64,000 nt of DNA, from NCBI RefSeq assembly GCF_018325905.1, contig NZ_AP021901.1:5704001-5768000 (forward strand), written 5' to 3'. How positions within the stretch are numbered: position 1 is the first letter of the stretch; the number at the start of each line of letters is the position of its first letter. This DNA is from Pseudomonas sp. St316. Lineage in GTDB: Bacteria; Pseudomonadota; Gammaproteobacteria; Pseudomonadales; Pseudomonadaceae. A program made the position numbers and the translations under genes. The notes under the pieces were generated by a model, which searched no databases, was not told the origin of the DNA, and was given only the letters and a program-made list of their open reading frames with translations. Below are positions 1 to 8,604 of this stretch, in pieces.

Positions 1-650
1 TACTCATCCAGGGTTTCGGCGACCTTGCTCTTGGCGTCGGTGGTGAGGTTGCGCCAGATGCGCCCGCCCTCGACGGTAATTTGCGCCGGCACCGGGCCGT
101 CGGCGTAGATGGTGTCGCCACTGTGGATAAAAAAATCCGGCAGGCGCAGGCGCATGGCTTCGTAGATGCGCATGCCGCCGATGTCCGGGTTGATGCCGAA
201 GCCCTGGCCGACGGTGTCGCCGCTCCAGACAAAACGGATGTTGCGCTTGAACTGCGGCACGCTGCGCAGGTGGCCCAACCAGGGTTCGCTGGCGACACCG
301 CTCTGGGCGTCTTCGAAATGCACCCGGTAGAAAATCGCCTGGTCGCGGGGCAGCCCGGTGAGTTCGACCCGGGCGGTGAAATCACTGCGGGCGTCGGCCA
401 TGGGCGAAACGAAACGACGCGGATTGCTGAACTTGCTGCGGGTGTCCCATTCCACCACCATCCGCGCCGGACGGTCGCTGCGGCTCCAGATCATCGCCCG
501 GTCGCCCTGCAAGTCGCCAGACTGCACACCGTCGGTGAGCACCGGACGATCCTTGACCGAAGCCATCACCGCCGGCGCCAGCCCCGGCAACAACAACCCC
601 GCGCCCACGGCTTGCATCACACGGCGGCGGCCCAGGTCAAATTCGCTCAT
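1..650 (-). CDS. phoD: PhoD-family alkaline phosphatase, N-terminal part (runs off left edge)
   Basis: Reading leftward from an ATG at 648-650, preceded by AAGGGAG, the product begins MSEFDLGRRRVMQAVGAG, a twin-arginine signal followed by a hydrophobic stretch ending near APAVMA, so export by Tat is expected. The next ~190 residues fit the N-terminal beta-sandwich of PhoD phosphodiesterase/phosphatases (GVQSGDLQGDRAMIWSR) and enter the catalytic domain at IRFVWSGDTVGQGFG and FFIHSGDTIYADG, the latter holding metal-ligand type Asp residues. PhoD enzymes release phosphate from phosphate esters in the periplasm, using Ca/Fe. The C-terminal two thirds lie outside the window, so completeness of the active site cannot be checked. 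No Pho box was recognised upstream. Confidence 0.88.
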   Translation of the reverse strand, partial: MSEFDLGRRRVMQAVGAGLLLPGLAPAVMASVKDRPVLTDGVQSGDLQGDRAMIWSRSDRPARMVVEWDTRSKFSNPRRFVSPMADARSDFTARVELTGLPRDQAIFYRVHFEDAQSGVASEPWLGHLRSVPQFKRNIRFVWSGDTVGQGFGINPDIGGMRIYEAMRLRLPDFFIHSGDTIYADGPVPAQITVEGGRIWRNLTTDAKSKVAETLDE

Positions 651-733
651 GGTGTTCTCCCTTGAAATGGGAAAACTTAAGCATGGCTCTGTGAAGTGGG
701 TGTGACAAAAATTTTATGGCCACCCCAAAACCA

Positions 734-825
734 CTGTGGGAGCGAGCTTGCTCGCGATGGCAGAGTGTCAGGCAACCTATTGGTCGACTGATACACCGCT
801 ATCGCGAGCAAGCTCGCTCCCACAG
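734..825. repeat. REP pair (REPIN) between phoD and fruA
   Basis: Two inverted copies of a Pseudomonas REP palindrome, starting GTGGGAGCGAGCTTGCTCGC at the left and its reverse complement at the right, are separated by a short spacer. The two genes are convergent at their ends only on the fruA side; the element lies between the phoD 5' end and the fruA stop. Such pairs are mobilised in trans by REP-associated tyrosine transposases and can fold into a long hairpin in RNA, here probably contributing to fruA transcript termination. Confidence 0.9.
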
Positions 826-841
826 GGAAGAACAGGGCTGG

Positions 842-2584
842 TCAGGCCTTCGCCGGCTCCAACGCCATCTCCACCACCTCAGGCCGCTTGAGCAGCGCAT
901 ACGCCACCCCCGTCAGCAGGCTCCCCGCCACGATCGCCAGCAGGTACAACAGCGCATGGTTGATGGCGTTGGGGATCAGCATCACGAACAGCCCACCGTG
1001 GGGCGCCATGAGCTTGCAGCCGAAGTACATCGACAGCGCACCGGTCAGCGCGCCGCCGGCGATGCTGGCCGGGATCACCCGCAGCGGGTCCTTGGCCGCG
1101 AACGGAATCGCGCCCTCGGAAATGAAGCACAGCCCCAGCACCAGCGCGGCTTTACCGGCCTCGCGCTCGGTCTGGGCGAACTTGCGCCGGGCGATGAAGG
1201 TGGCGATGCCCAGGCCAATCGGCGGCACCATGCCAGCGGCCATGGTCGCGGCCATCGGTGCATAACTCTGGGAAGCCAGCAGTCCCACCGAAAACGCGTA
1301 GGCGGCCTTGTTGATCGGCCCTCCGAGGTCGACGCACATCATCGCCCCCAGCAGCACGCCCAGCAGGATCGCATTGGTGGTGCCCATGCTGTCGAGGAAA
1401 TGGGTCAGGCCTTCAAGCATGCCCGCCACTGGTTTGCCGACGATGTAGATCATCACCAGGCCGGTGATCAGGCTCGCCAGCAGCGGGATGATCAGGATCG
1501 GCTTGAGCGCTTCCAGGCTCTGGGGCAGGCGCGCGTAGCGGTTGATCGCCTTGGCCACGTAACCGGCCAGGAAACCGGCGATGATCCCGCCAATGAAACC
1601 GGCACCCAGGGTGCTCGCCAGCAGCCCGCCAATCATTCCCGGCGCCAGGCCCGGACGGTCGGCAATGGAGTAGGCGATGTAGCCGGCCAGCAGCGGCACC
1701 ATCAATTTGAACGCGGTGTCGCCGCCGATCTGCATCAGCGCGGCTGCCAGCGTGCCGGGTTCCTTGAAGGCGGTGATGCCGAACACGAACGACAAGGCGA
1801 TCAACAGACCACCGGCTACCACCATCGGCAACATGAACGACACGCCCGTCAGCAGGTGCTTGTAGACGCCGCTCTTCTCCGACTTGGCCGGGGCGCTGGC
1901 ACCGCTCGACGCGCTTTCTTGACGGCCTTCGACCAACGCCTTGTTCAGCGTCGCTTCGGCCTGCTTCAAGGCGATGCCCGTGCTGCAGCGGTAGATTTTC
2001 TTGCCGGCAAAACGCTCGGTGGCGACTTCGATGTCGGTCGCCAGCAGCACCACGTCCGCCTCGGCGATGGCCTCGGCGCTCAACGGATTGCGCGCACCGA
2101 CAGAACCCTGGGTTTCCACTTGCAGGTCGTAGCCCAGCTTCTTCGCTGCCTGCTGCAATGCCTCGGCGGCCATGAACGTATGGGCAACGCCTGTCGGGCA
2201 GGCGGTGATGGCGACCAGCCGCGGCGCACGCTCGGTCGACACCACCGGCGTCTCCACCACCACATCCGAGGCGAGAAAAACCTCGGCCTCTTCGGCGCCG
2301 CGGCGCAGCACCGAATCGACGTCTTGCAGGGCCTGGGCCGGGGTGCTGCGGAACAGGCGCTTGCCGACGAACCGCGCCATGTCCACCGGGCCGCTGGCGA
2401 CCAGCAAGACCCACTCGGCGGCCTCGAGGGTCGCGGCCGACAACTGGCGTTCCGGATGAGCCGCGTCGTGGACTTCAACACTGGTGCTCCAACCCTGGCG
2501 CTGTGCCGCGGCGTCCAGCAGGCGGGCGCACAACACACTGGTGACCATGCCGTTGGGGCAGGCCGTCACAATGGCTAGTTTCAT
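842..2584 (-). CDS. fruA: PTS fructose transporter subunit EIIB'BC
   Basis: A 580-residue membrane permease that imports fructose and phosphorylates it to fructose-1-phosphate. It has two EIIB-type domains in tandem: a first around residues 1-100 (MKLAIVTACPNGMVTSVLCA) and a second around 120-220 (VAITACPTGVAHTFMAAEAL, with the CPTG active-site cysteine), then a linker rich in Ala/Ser and an EIIC membrane domain (about residues 240-575) with multiple hydrophobic segments. The start ATG at 2582-2584 lies 14 bases after the fruK stop. It is the last gene of fruB-fruK-fruA. Length and domain order match pseudomonad FruA. Confidence 0.95.
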   Translation of the reverse strand: MKLAIVTACPNGMVTSVLCARLLDAAAQRQGWSTSVEVHDAAHPERQLSAATLEAAEWVLLVASGPVDMARFVGKRLFRSTPAQALQDVDSVLRRGAEEAEVFLASDVVVETPVVSTERAPRLVAITACPTGVAHTFMAAEALQQAAKKLGYDLQVETQGSVGARNPLSAEAIAEADVVLLATDIEVATERFAGKKIYRCSTGIALKQAEATLNKALVEGRQESASSGASAPAKSEKSGVYKHLLTGVSFMLPMVVAGGLLIALSFVFGITAFKEPGTLAAALMQIGGDTAFKLMVPLLAGYIAYSIADRPGLAPGMIGGLLASTLGAGFIGGIIAGFLAGYVAKAINRYARLPQSLEALKPILIIPLLASLITGLVMIYIVGKPVAGMLEGLTHFLDSMGTTNAILLGVLLGAMMCVDLGGPINKAAYAFSVGLLASQSYAPMAATMAAGMVPPIGLGIATFIARRKFAQTEREAGKAALVLGLCFISEGAIPFAAKDPLRVIPASIAGGALTGALSMYFGCKLMAPHGGLFVMLIPNAINHALLYLLAIVAGSLLTGVAYALLKRPEVVEMALEPAKA

Positions 2585-2598
2585 TCTTGCGAACCCTC

Positions 2599-3540
2599 TT
2601 ATTGTTCTGTCAGGGGGCGCACGCGCACGCCCTGTTCAAGCGACGCCAGCAACGCGGTGTCGTGGATGCCAAAACCGATCTGCGTGACCGCCATGGCGGC
2701 GATAGCCGTGGCGGTGCGCAGCGTCTGCTCCGGGGTGTCGGCGCGAAGCAGGCCGTGCAGCATGCCCGCCAGCAGCGAATCCCCGGCACCCACGGTGCTG
2801 GCGACGCTGACCTTAGGCGGCGAAGCATGCAGCGCCGCACCGACACTGAACCAGTTCACGCCATCGGCGCCGTGGGAAATCACCACATGCTCGATGCCCT
2901 GGGCATGCAGGCGCTGCGCGGCTTGCGCCTGGGCCAATTCGCTCACCACCTCGCAACCCAGCGCATCGGCCAGTTCCTCGGTGTTTGGCTTGATCAGCCA
3001 CGGCCCCGCCGCCAGGGCGACACGCAAGGCTTCGCCACTGGTATCGAGGGCCACGTTCAGGCCGAGTGTTTTCAAGCGCGTGATCAAAGCCTGCAACCAC
3101 TGAGGGCTGACGCCCCGGGGCAAGCTGCCCGCCACCACAACCACGTCGTGGCCAGGGGCGATTTGCTCAAGGCGCGCCAGCAAGGCGTGCTGTGCGGCGT
3201 CATCAACCACCGGGCCCGGGCCATTGAGGTCAGTGATGCGTCCGTCCTGCTCAGCCAGTTTGATGTTGCTACGCGTTTCGCCGGGCACACGGATAAAAGC
3301 ATCGACAAAACCACGCTGGGCAAACAGCGTCTCGAACACCTGGGCATTGTCTTCGCCCAGAAAACCACTGACCGTCAGCGTATGGCCAAGATCGGCCAGC
3401 ACCTGGGCCACGTTCACGCCCTTGCCGGCGGCGTGGGCGTGCATGGCGTCGCTGCGGTTGACCTGGCCCGGCTCCAGGCGCGCCAACTCTACCGTGAGGT
3501 CGAGCGCCGGGTTGAGGGTCAGGGTAAGAATCTTCGCCAT
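2599..3540 (-). CDS. fruK: 1-phosphofructokinase
   Basis: A 313-residue PfkB-family sugar kinase that converts fructose-1-phosphate to fructose-1,6-bisphosphate. Family marks are the N-terminal LTLNPALDLTVEL, the substrate-side motif AAGKGVNVAQVL, and the C-terminal ATP/catalytic motif VGAGDSLLAGML. The ATG shares its A with the TAA stop of fruB (TAATG), so translation is probably coupled. Fructose-1-phosphate, its substrate, is the known inducer of Cra/FruR in pseudomonads, so FruK activity also sets operon expression. No anomaly in the reading frame. Confidence 0.95.
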   Translation of the reverse strand: MAKILTLTLNPALDLTVELARLEPGQVNRSDAMHAHAAGKGVNVAQVLADLGHTLTVSGFLGEDNAQVFETLFAQRGFVDAFIRVPGETRSNIKLAEQDGRITDLNGPGPVVDDAAQHALLARLEQIAPGHDVVVVAGSLPRGVSPQWLQALITRLKTLGLNVALDTSGEALRVALAAGPWLIKPNTEELADALGCEVVSELAQAQAAQRLHAQGIEHVVISHGADGVNWFSVGAALHASPPKVSVASTVGAGDSLLAGMLHGLLRADTPEQTLRTATAIAAMAVTQIGFGIHDTALLASLEQGVRVRPLTEQ

Positions 3541-6403
3541 TACAGCGCCTCCACTAATGCGCGCACGTCATCGGCGCTGCCCACGGCCAAGGCCTCTTGG
3601 GCCAGGGTTTGTACTTGCGCCAGGCTCAATTCGCGCACGCGCGCCTTGACCTCGGCAATGCTGCGGGCCGAGACACTCAGCTCGTCCACGCCCAGGCCCA
3701 CCAGCACCGGCACCGCCAGTGGGTCGGCCGCCAGTTCGCCACACACACCGACCCATTTGCCATGGGCATGGGCGGCGCGCACGGTGATGTCGATCAGTTG
3801 CAGCACGGCCGGGTGCAAGCCATCGGCCTGGGCCGAGAGCGTCGGATGACCGCGGTCGATCGCCAGGGTGTATTGCGTCAGGTCGTTGGTGCCGACGCTG
3901 AAGAAATCGACTTCCTTGGCGAGCACCGGTGCCAGCAACGCGGCGGACGGTACTTCGATCATGATCCCCAGTTGCAGGTCCGCCACGGGGATTTCCTGGC
4001 GCAGGCGCTCGGTCATGTCCCGGGCCTGGCGCCATTCATCGACGCTGCCCACCATCGGGAACATGATCCGCAGCGGACGGCTGTCCGCCGAGCGCAACAG
4101 GGCACGCAATTGCGCTTCCATGACCTGCGGACGTTGCAAGGTCAGGCGAATGCCACGCACGCCGAGGAACGGGTTTTCTTCTTTCGCGATCGGCCAGTAC
4201 GGCAGCGGCTTGTCGCCGCCGACATCGAGGGTGCGCACCACCAGCGGTCGACCGGCCAGGCCATCGAGGACCTTGCGGTATTCGGCTTCCTGGGTCGCTT
4301 CGTCCGGTGCCTGGGTGTGGGCCATGAAAATCAGCTCGGTGCGCAACAGGCCAATGCCTTCGGCACCCTGCTCCACCGCGCTGGCGACACCGGCGCTTTC
4401 GCCAATGTTGGCAAACACTTCCACGGCATGACCATCACGGGTCACCGCCGGCTCGTGGCGCTGCTGGGCGGCGATCTTGAGGCGCTGCTCGCGGGTGTCG
4501 CGTTCTTCCTTGGCGCGCTGCAAAGTGGCCGCGTCGGGGTCCACGTGCAAGCGACCGCGTTGACCATCCAGTAGCAACGATGTGCCCGGCGCCAGGAGCA
4601 ACACCGCCGCACCGGCGCCCACCAGCGCTGGAATGCCCAGGGCACGGGCGACGATGGCGCTGTGGGCGGTGGCACCGCCACGGGCGGTGAGAATCCCGGC
4701 CACGCGCGCGGGGTCCAGGCGGGCCACGTCGGACGGGCCGACTTCGTCCATCACCAGGATGTAGGGTTGATCGGGTTCATTCGGGGTTTCGACACCGCAC
4801 AGTTGCGCCAACACCCGACGGCCGACGTCTCGCAGATCGGCGGCACGTTCGGCCAGCAAAGCATCCTGCAAGGCTTCCTGTTCTTTCGCGGCGGCTTCAA
4901 CCACCCCCATCCACGCCGCTTGCGCACTCTCGCCCAGCTTCAAGCGGGTGTCGACTTCGTCGGTCAGTTCCGGGTCGTCGAGCATTTCCTGGTGGGTGAT
5001 GAAGATCTCGCGGATGGCCTTGGCCTTGGCGCGGTCGATCAGGCCTTGGATATCGCGGCGTACCTGGTTCAAGGCGTTTTGCAGGCGCTCGCGCTCGATG
5101 GCCGCCGATTCGCCGCGCAACGGATACTCGATGGCCTGCAATACCTGGATGTGGGCCGGGCCGATGGCAATGCCCGGCGCGGCGGCGACGGCCTGGATCA
5201 GGCTGCCCGATTCGGGGGCTAACATGACGGTCGCGACTTCGGCCATCACGGTTTCCCGCGGCGCACTCGGCGGCGGCAGCGGCTCGACCTCTTCGCCGAG
5301 GCCTTCTTCGATGGCGGCAAGCAGCGCCGGCAACGCATCGGCGGCAATGCTCGGTTCGGCGATGAATTCCAGCACCTGACCGCGACGGGCGCCCAGGCTC
5401 AACAGCTTGCTCAGGCTCTTGGCCGACACGGCGCTGTCCTGGCCGTCGACGATGCGCACGCGGATCTCACCCTCGAAACTCTTCGCCAACTGAGCGAGGA
5501 TCTTCGCCGGCCGTGCATGCAGACCATGGGCGTTGGCCAAGCCAATGCGCGCGCTGGGCCAATCGGCGGGCAATTCGCCGCCGAGCACTTCCAGCACCTT
5601 GCGGCTGCTGGTGGCGCGACCCAGTTCGTGGCCGCGACCTTCGATCAGCAAGGCGCAGAGCCTTTCCAGCAGGGCCTGGTGGGCCTCGCCGAGGCTGGCG
5701 AGGCAGAACAGACCGCTCAACGGTTGACCCAGGTAGCGGATCGGTTTGTCCGGCGTGACGAACGCCAGGCCCGGACGCTTGACGGTCTGTTCGCTGTGCA
5801 GCCACCACAAGCCGTCACCCAGGGGCAGCGCATCGACTTGCTGCAACACCCCGGCAAAGCCATTGCTCACGCAATCGGCCTGGCGCAACAAGCGGGCGCC
5901 GCGCCATACCAGCTCTTCAAAATCGTCAGCCGACACACCGAGGCCGATCATCTGGGCATCCAGGGCCAGTTCCTGCGGTGCGCCCTGCAGCAGCTTCAAC
6001 AAGGCTTCGGCGGAACCGGCACGGCGCAGGGCCTGGCCCAGGTCTGTCTCGCCAAGGGCGCGGGTCAGCAGTTGCAGCAGGCGCAGGTGTTCGTCGGACT
6101 TGGCCGCGATACCAATGGCCAGGTAGACGATCTGACCATCGCCCCAGTCCACGCCCTCGGGAAATTGCAGCAGGCGCACGCCGGTCGAATGAACCAGGTC
6201 GCGGGTCTGCGGGGTGCCGTGGGGATGGCAATACCTTGGCCAAGAAAAGTCGAGCCCTGGGCTTCGCGAGCCTGCAAGCCGGCGAGGTAACCCTCGGCCA
6301 CCAAGCCATCGGCCACCAGTTTGTCGGCGAGCAGTTGCAGTGCAGCGTCTTTATCCACAGCCGTCTGAGCCATGGATATCTGCTCTAGAGTGAGCTCGAG
6401 CAT
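3540..6403 (-). pseudogene. fruB: Fructose PTS multiphosphoryl protein (EIIA-HPr-EI), interrupted by a one-base frameshift
   Basis: The intact protein would have about 954 residues: EIIA-Fru (1-145), HPr (about 280-370, NAHGLHARPA) and Enzyme I (about 400-950, ARGGATAHSAIVAR phospho-His and the PEP-binding C-terminal half). It passes phosphate from PEP to FruA. From the ATG at 6403 the frame reads correctly to QGIAIP, then shifts at the C-run complementary to 6221-6224; adding one C restores IPHGTPQTRDLVHS and joins the remaining frame to the stop at 3540. The lost codon is the EIIA active-site His (residue 62). As written, only a fragment lacking the first ~75 residues could be made from an internal GTG at 6179. 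Either a real mutation or a homopolymer error; the rest is fully conserved. Confidence 0.85.
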
Positions 6404-6535
6404 GCTTTCTCCTTTTTGGCGTCCGGTTGGCGCCAGGTATTGTTTTGAATGAATCAGCTTAGCGTTGCAGGATGATTTTTGGCGTGATCACGGCAGAAGG
6501 GCCAAAAATCCTGCTAGCCTTGAAAATACGCTTGC

Positions 6536-6547
6536 TGAAACGTTTAA
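6536..6547. promoter_or_regulatory. Cra/FruR operator upstream of fruB
   Basis: TGAAACGTTTAA is the exact reverse complement of TTAAACGTTTCA, the core operator I know for P. putida Cra (FruR). It lies about 130 bases upstream of the fruB ATG and about 145 bases before fruR, in the divergent intergenic region, as expected for repression relieved by fructose-1-phosphate. Confidence 0.8.
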
Positions 6548-6691
6548 TCTAGAAAGATTGGCACGTTACTCGATAATCTCTCATCCTTGAAGTGCAACTT
6601 GTCGTAAGCGCTTGGACGGTGACCGTCGGCTTGAATCGGGTAGGATGGCCCTTATCGTCGGGGCTAACTCGAAAAAACAAGGAAAACCGGG

Positions 6692-7687
6692 TTGAAACTC
6701 AGTGATATTGCCCAGCTGGCCGGTGTGTCCGTGACCACCGCCAGTTATGTCATCAACGGCAAAGCCGAACAGCAACGCATCAGCAGCGCCACCGTCGAAC
6801 GGGTGCGCGCGGTGGTCCAGGAACACGGCTTCACGCCCAATCCCCAGGCCGCCGGGCTGCGCAGCCGCCACACCCGTACGCTGGGTTTTATCCTGCCCGA
6901 CCTGGAAAACCCCAGTTACGCCCGCATCGCCAAGTTGCTGGAGCAAGGGGCACGGGCGCGGGGCTACCAGTTGCTGATCGCCAGCTCCGACGATGGGCCC
7001 GACAGTGAGCGGCAACTGTTGCAGTTGTTCCGCGCCCGCCGCTGCGACGCACTGATCGTCGCCAGTTGCCTGCCGGCCGGTGACGACAGCTACCTGCAGT
7101 TGCAGGCCAAGGGCATTCCGATCATCGCCATCGACCGGGTGATGGACCCTGCGCAGTTCTGCTCGGTGATCAGCGACGACCGCCAGGCCAGCCTGCAACT
7201 GACGCGCAGCCTGCTGCAGACCCAGCCTCGGCAAATCGCGCTGATCAGCGCTCGCCCCGAGCTGAGCATCAGCCAGGAACGGACCGCCGGTTTTCGCGAA
7301 GCCTTGGCCGGGTTCGAGGGCCAGGTGCTGATCGAGCATGGCGAGTCGTTCAGCCGTGAATGCGGCCGCCAGTTGATGGATGAAATGCTCGCGCGCCTGG
7401 GGCATCTGCCCGATGCGCTGATCACCACGTCCTACGTGCTGCTGCAAGGGGTGTTCGACGCCCTGCACGATTTCCCGCTCAAATCACGGCCGTTGCGCCT
7501 GGGCACGTTTGGTGACACGCAGTTGCTGGATTTCTTGCCGCTACCGGTCAATGCCATGTCCCAGCAGCACCAACTGATCGCCGAAAAAGCCCTGGAACTG
7601 GCCCTGGCGGCCATCGAAAACGATGACTACCAACCAGGCGTGCAGGCCATCGCGCGGACGTTCAAGCAGCGTATTCACCAGAGCTGA
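6692..7687 (+). CDS. fruR: LacI-family catabolite repressor/activator of the fructose operon
   Basis: A 331-residue regulator with an N-terminal LacI-type helix-turn-helix (LSDIAQLAGVSVTTASYVIN, then hinge NPQAAGLRS) and a periplasmic-binding-protein-like effector domain. In pseudomonads Cra binds fructose-1-phosphate and represses fruBKA. The start is TTG at 6692, placed after AAGGAAAACCGG; no ATG in frame would retain the complete HTH. The gene is divergent from fruB and shares the operator-containing intergenic region. tatD follows 20 bases downstream in the same direction and may be cotranscribed. Confidence 0.93.
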   Translation: MKLSDIAQLAGVSVTTASYVINGKAEQQRISSATVERVRAVVQEHGFTPNPQAAGLRSRHTRTLGFILPDLENPSYARIAKLLEQGARARGYQLLIASSDDGPDSERQLLQLFRARRCDALIVASCLPAGDDSYLQLQAKGIPIIAIDRVMDPAQFCSVISDDRQASLQLTRSLLQTQPRQIALISARPELSISQERTAGFREALAGFEGQVLIEHGESFSRECGRQLMDEMLARLGHLPDALITTSYVLLQGVFDALHDFPLKSRPLRLGTFGDTQLLDFLPLPVNAMSQQHQLIAEKALELALAAIENDDYQPGVQAIARTFKQRIHQS

Positions 7688-7707
7688 AGCTTCTTCAGGA
7701 TTGATGC

Positions 7708-8484
7708 ATGGAGTTGATCGACACCCACACCCACCTGGATTTTCCAGACTTCGACGCGGACCGCCCGGCATTGTTGGCCGAAAGCCGCGCCTTGGGCGTG
7801 CGGCAAATGGTGGTATTGGGCGTGTACCGGGACAACTGGCAGCGGGTCTGGGACCTGGTGCAAAGCGACCCGGACCTGCATGCCGCGTTGGGCTTGCACC
7901 CGGTGTACCTCGATGAACATCGACCCGACGATGTGGCGCACCTGCGCGACTGGTTAAGCCGTCTGGCCGGGCACCGGCAATTGTGCGCCGTGGGGGAAAT
8001 CGGCCTGGATTACTACATCCAGACCCTGGACCGTGACCGCCAGCAAGCGCTGTTCGAAGCGCAGTTGAAATTGGCCGTGGAGTTCGAACTGCCGGCGCTG
8101 ATCCACGTGCGCCGCAGCCACGCCGCCGTGATCGCCACCCTCAAGCGCATAAGCCCCACCCGGGCGGGGATTATCCATGCTTTCGCCGGTAGCCTTGAAG
8201 AAGCCCGCGAATACATCAAGCTTGGCTTCAAGCTCGGCCTGGGCGGTGCCGCGACCTGGCCCCAGGCCCTGCGCATGCAACGGGTGCTGGCAAAACTGCC
8301 GCTGGAGGCGGTGGTGCTGGAAACCGACTCACCCGACATGGCCCCGGCGATGTTTCCCGGCCAACGCAACAGCCCGGCGCATTTGCCGGACATCTGCGCG
8401 GCACTGGCTCAAATCATCGGTATCAGCCCGGAACGATTGGCCGAGGCCAGTACGAACAACGCCCGAGCATTGTTCAACTGGTGA
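7708..8484 (+). CDS. tatD: TatD-family metal-dependent hydrolase
   Basis: A 258-residue TIM-barrel metallohydrolase of the TatD/YcfH DNase family. The metal-binding HxH appears at the N-terminus (ELIDTHTHLDFP), followed by AVGEIGLDYY, the His-containing LPALIHVRRSHA, IIHAFAGSLEEA, and the late Asp in VLETDSPDMAP. Family members are 3'-5' exonucleases or phosphoesterases acting on single-stranded nucleic acid; the precise substrate here is not shown by sequence. The RBS-like AGGATTGATGC precedes ATG at 7708. A REP pair follows immediately after the stop. Confidence 0.85.
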   Translation: MELIDTHTHLDFPDFDADRPALLAESRALGVRQMVVLGVYRDNWQRVWDLVQSDPDLHAALGLHPVYLDEHRPDDVAHLRDWLSRLAGHRQLCAVGEIGLDYYIQTLDRDRQQALFEAQLKLAVEFELPALIHVRRSHAAVIATLKRISPTRAGIIHAFAGSLEEAREYIKLGFKLGLGGAATWPQALRMQRVLAKLPLEAVVLETDSPDMAPAMFPGQRNSPAHLPDICAALAQIIGISPERLAEASTNNARALFNW

Positions 8485-8486
8485 TC

Positions 8487-8579
8487 CCTGTGGGAGCGAG
8501 CTTGCTCGCGATAGCGTTCCATCCGTCGACAAATAGGTTGCCTGACACTCCGCTATCGCGAGCAAGCTCGCTCCCACAC
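8487..8579. repeat. REP pair (REPIN) between tatD and chemoreceptor gene
   Basis: Same REP type as at 734-825: GTGGGAGCGAGCTTGCTCGCG at the left and its inverse at the right, about 93 bases end to end, starting two bases after the tatD stop. It lies between two convergent genes and can act as a bidirectional transcript end. Confidence 0.9.
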
Positions 8580-8604
8580 CAGACCTGCGGTGAATCAGCG
8601 GCAA

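Noticed and set aside
716..2578. 620-codon open frame on the plus strand opposite fruA
   Set aside because: His/Gln/Arg-rich antisense frame created by high third-position GC; no domain or ribosome site, and fruA on the other strand is certain.
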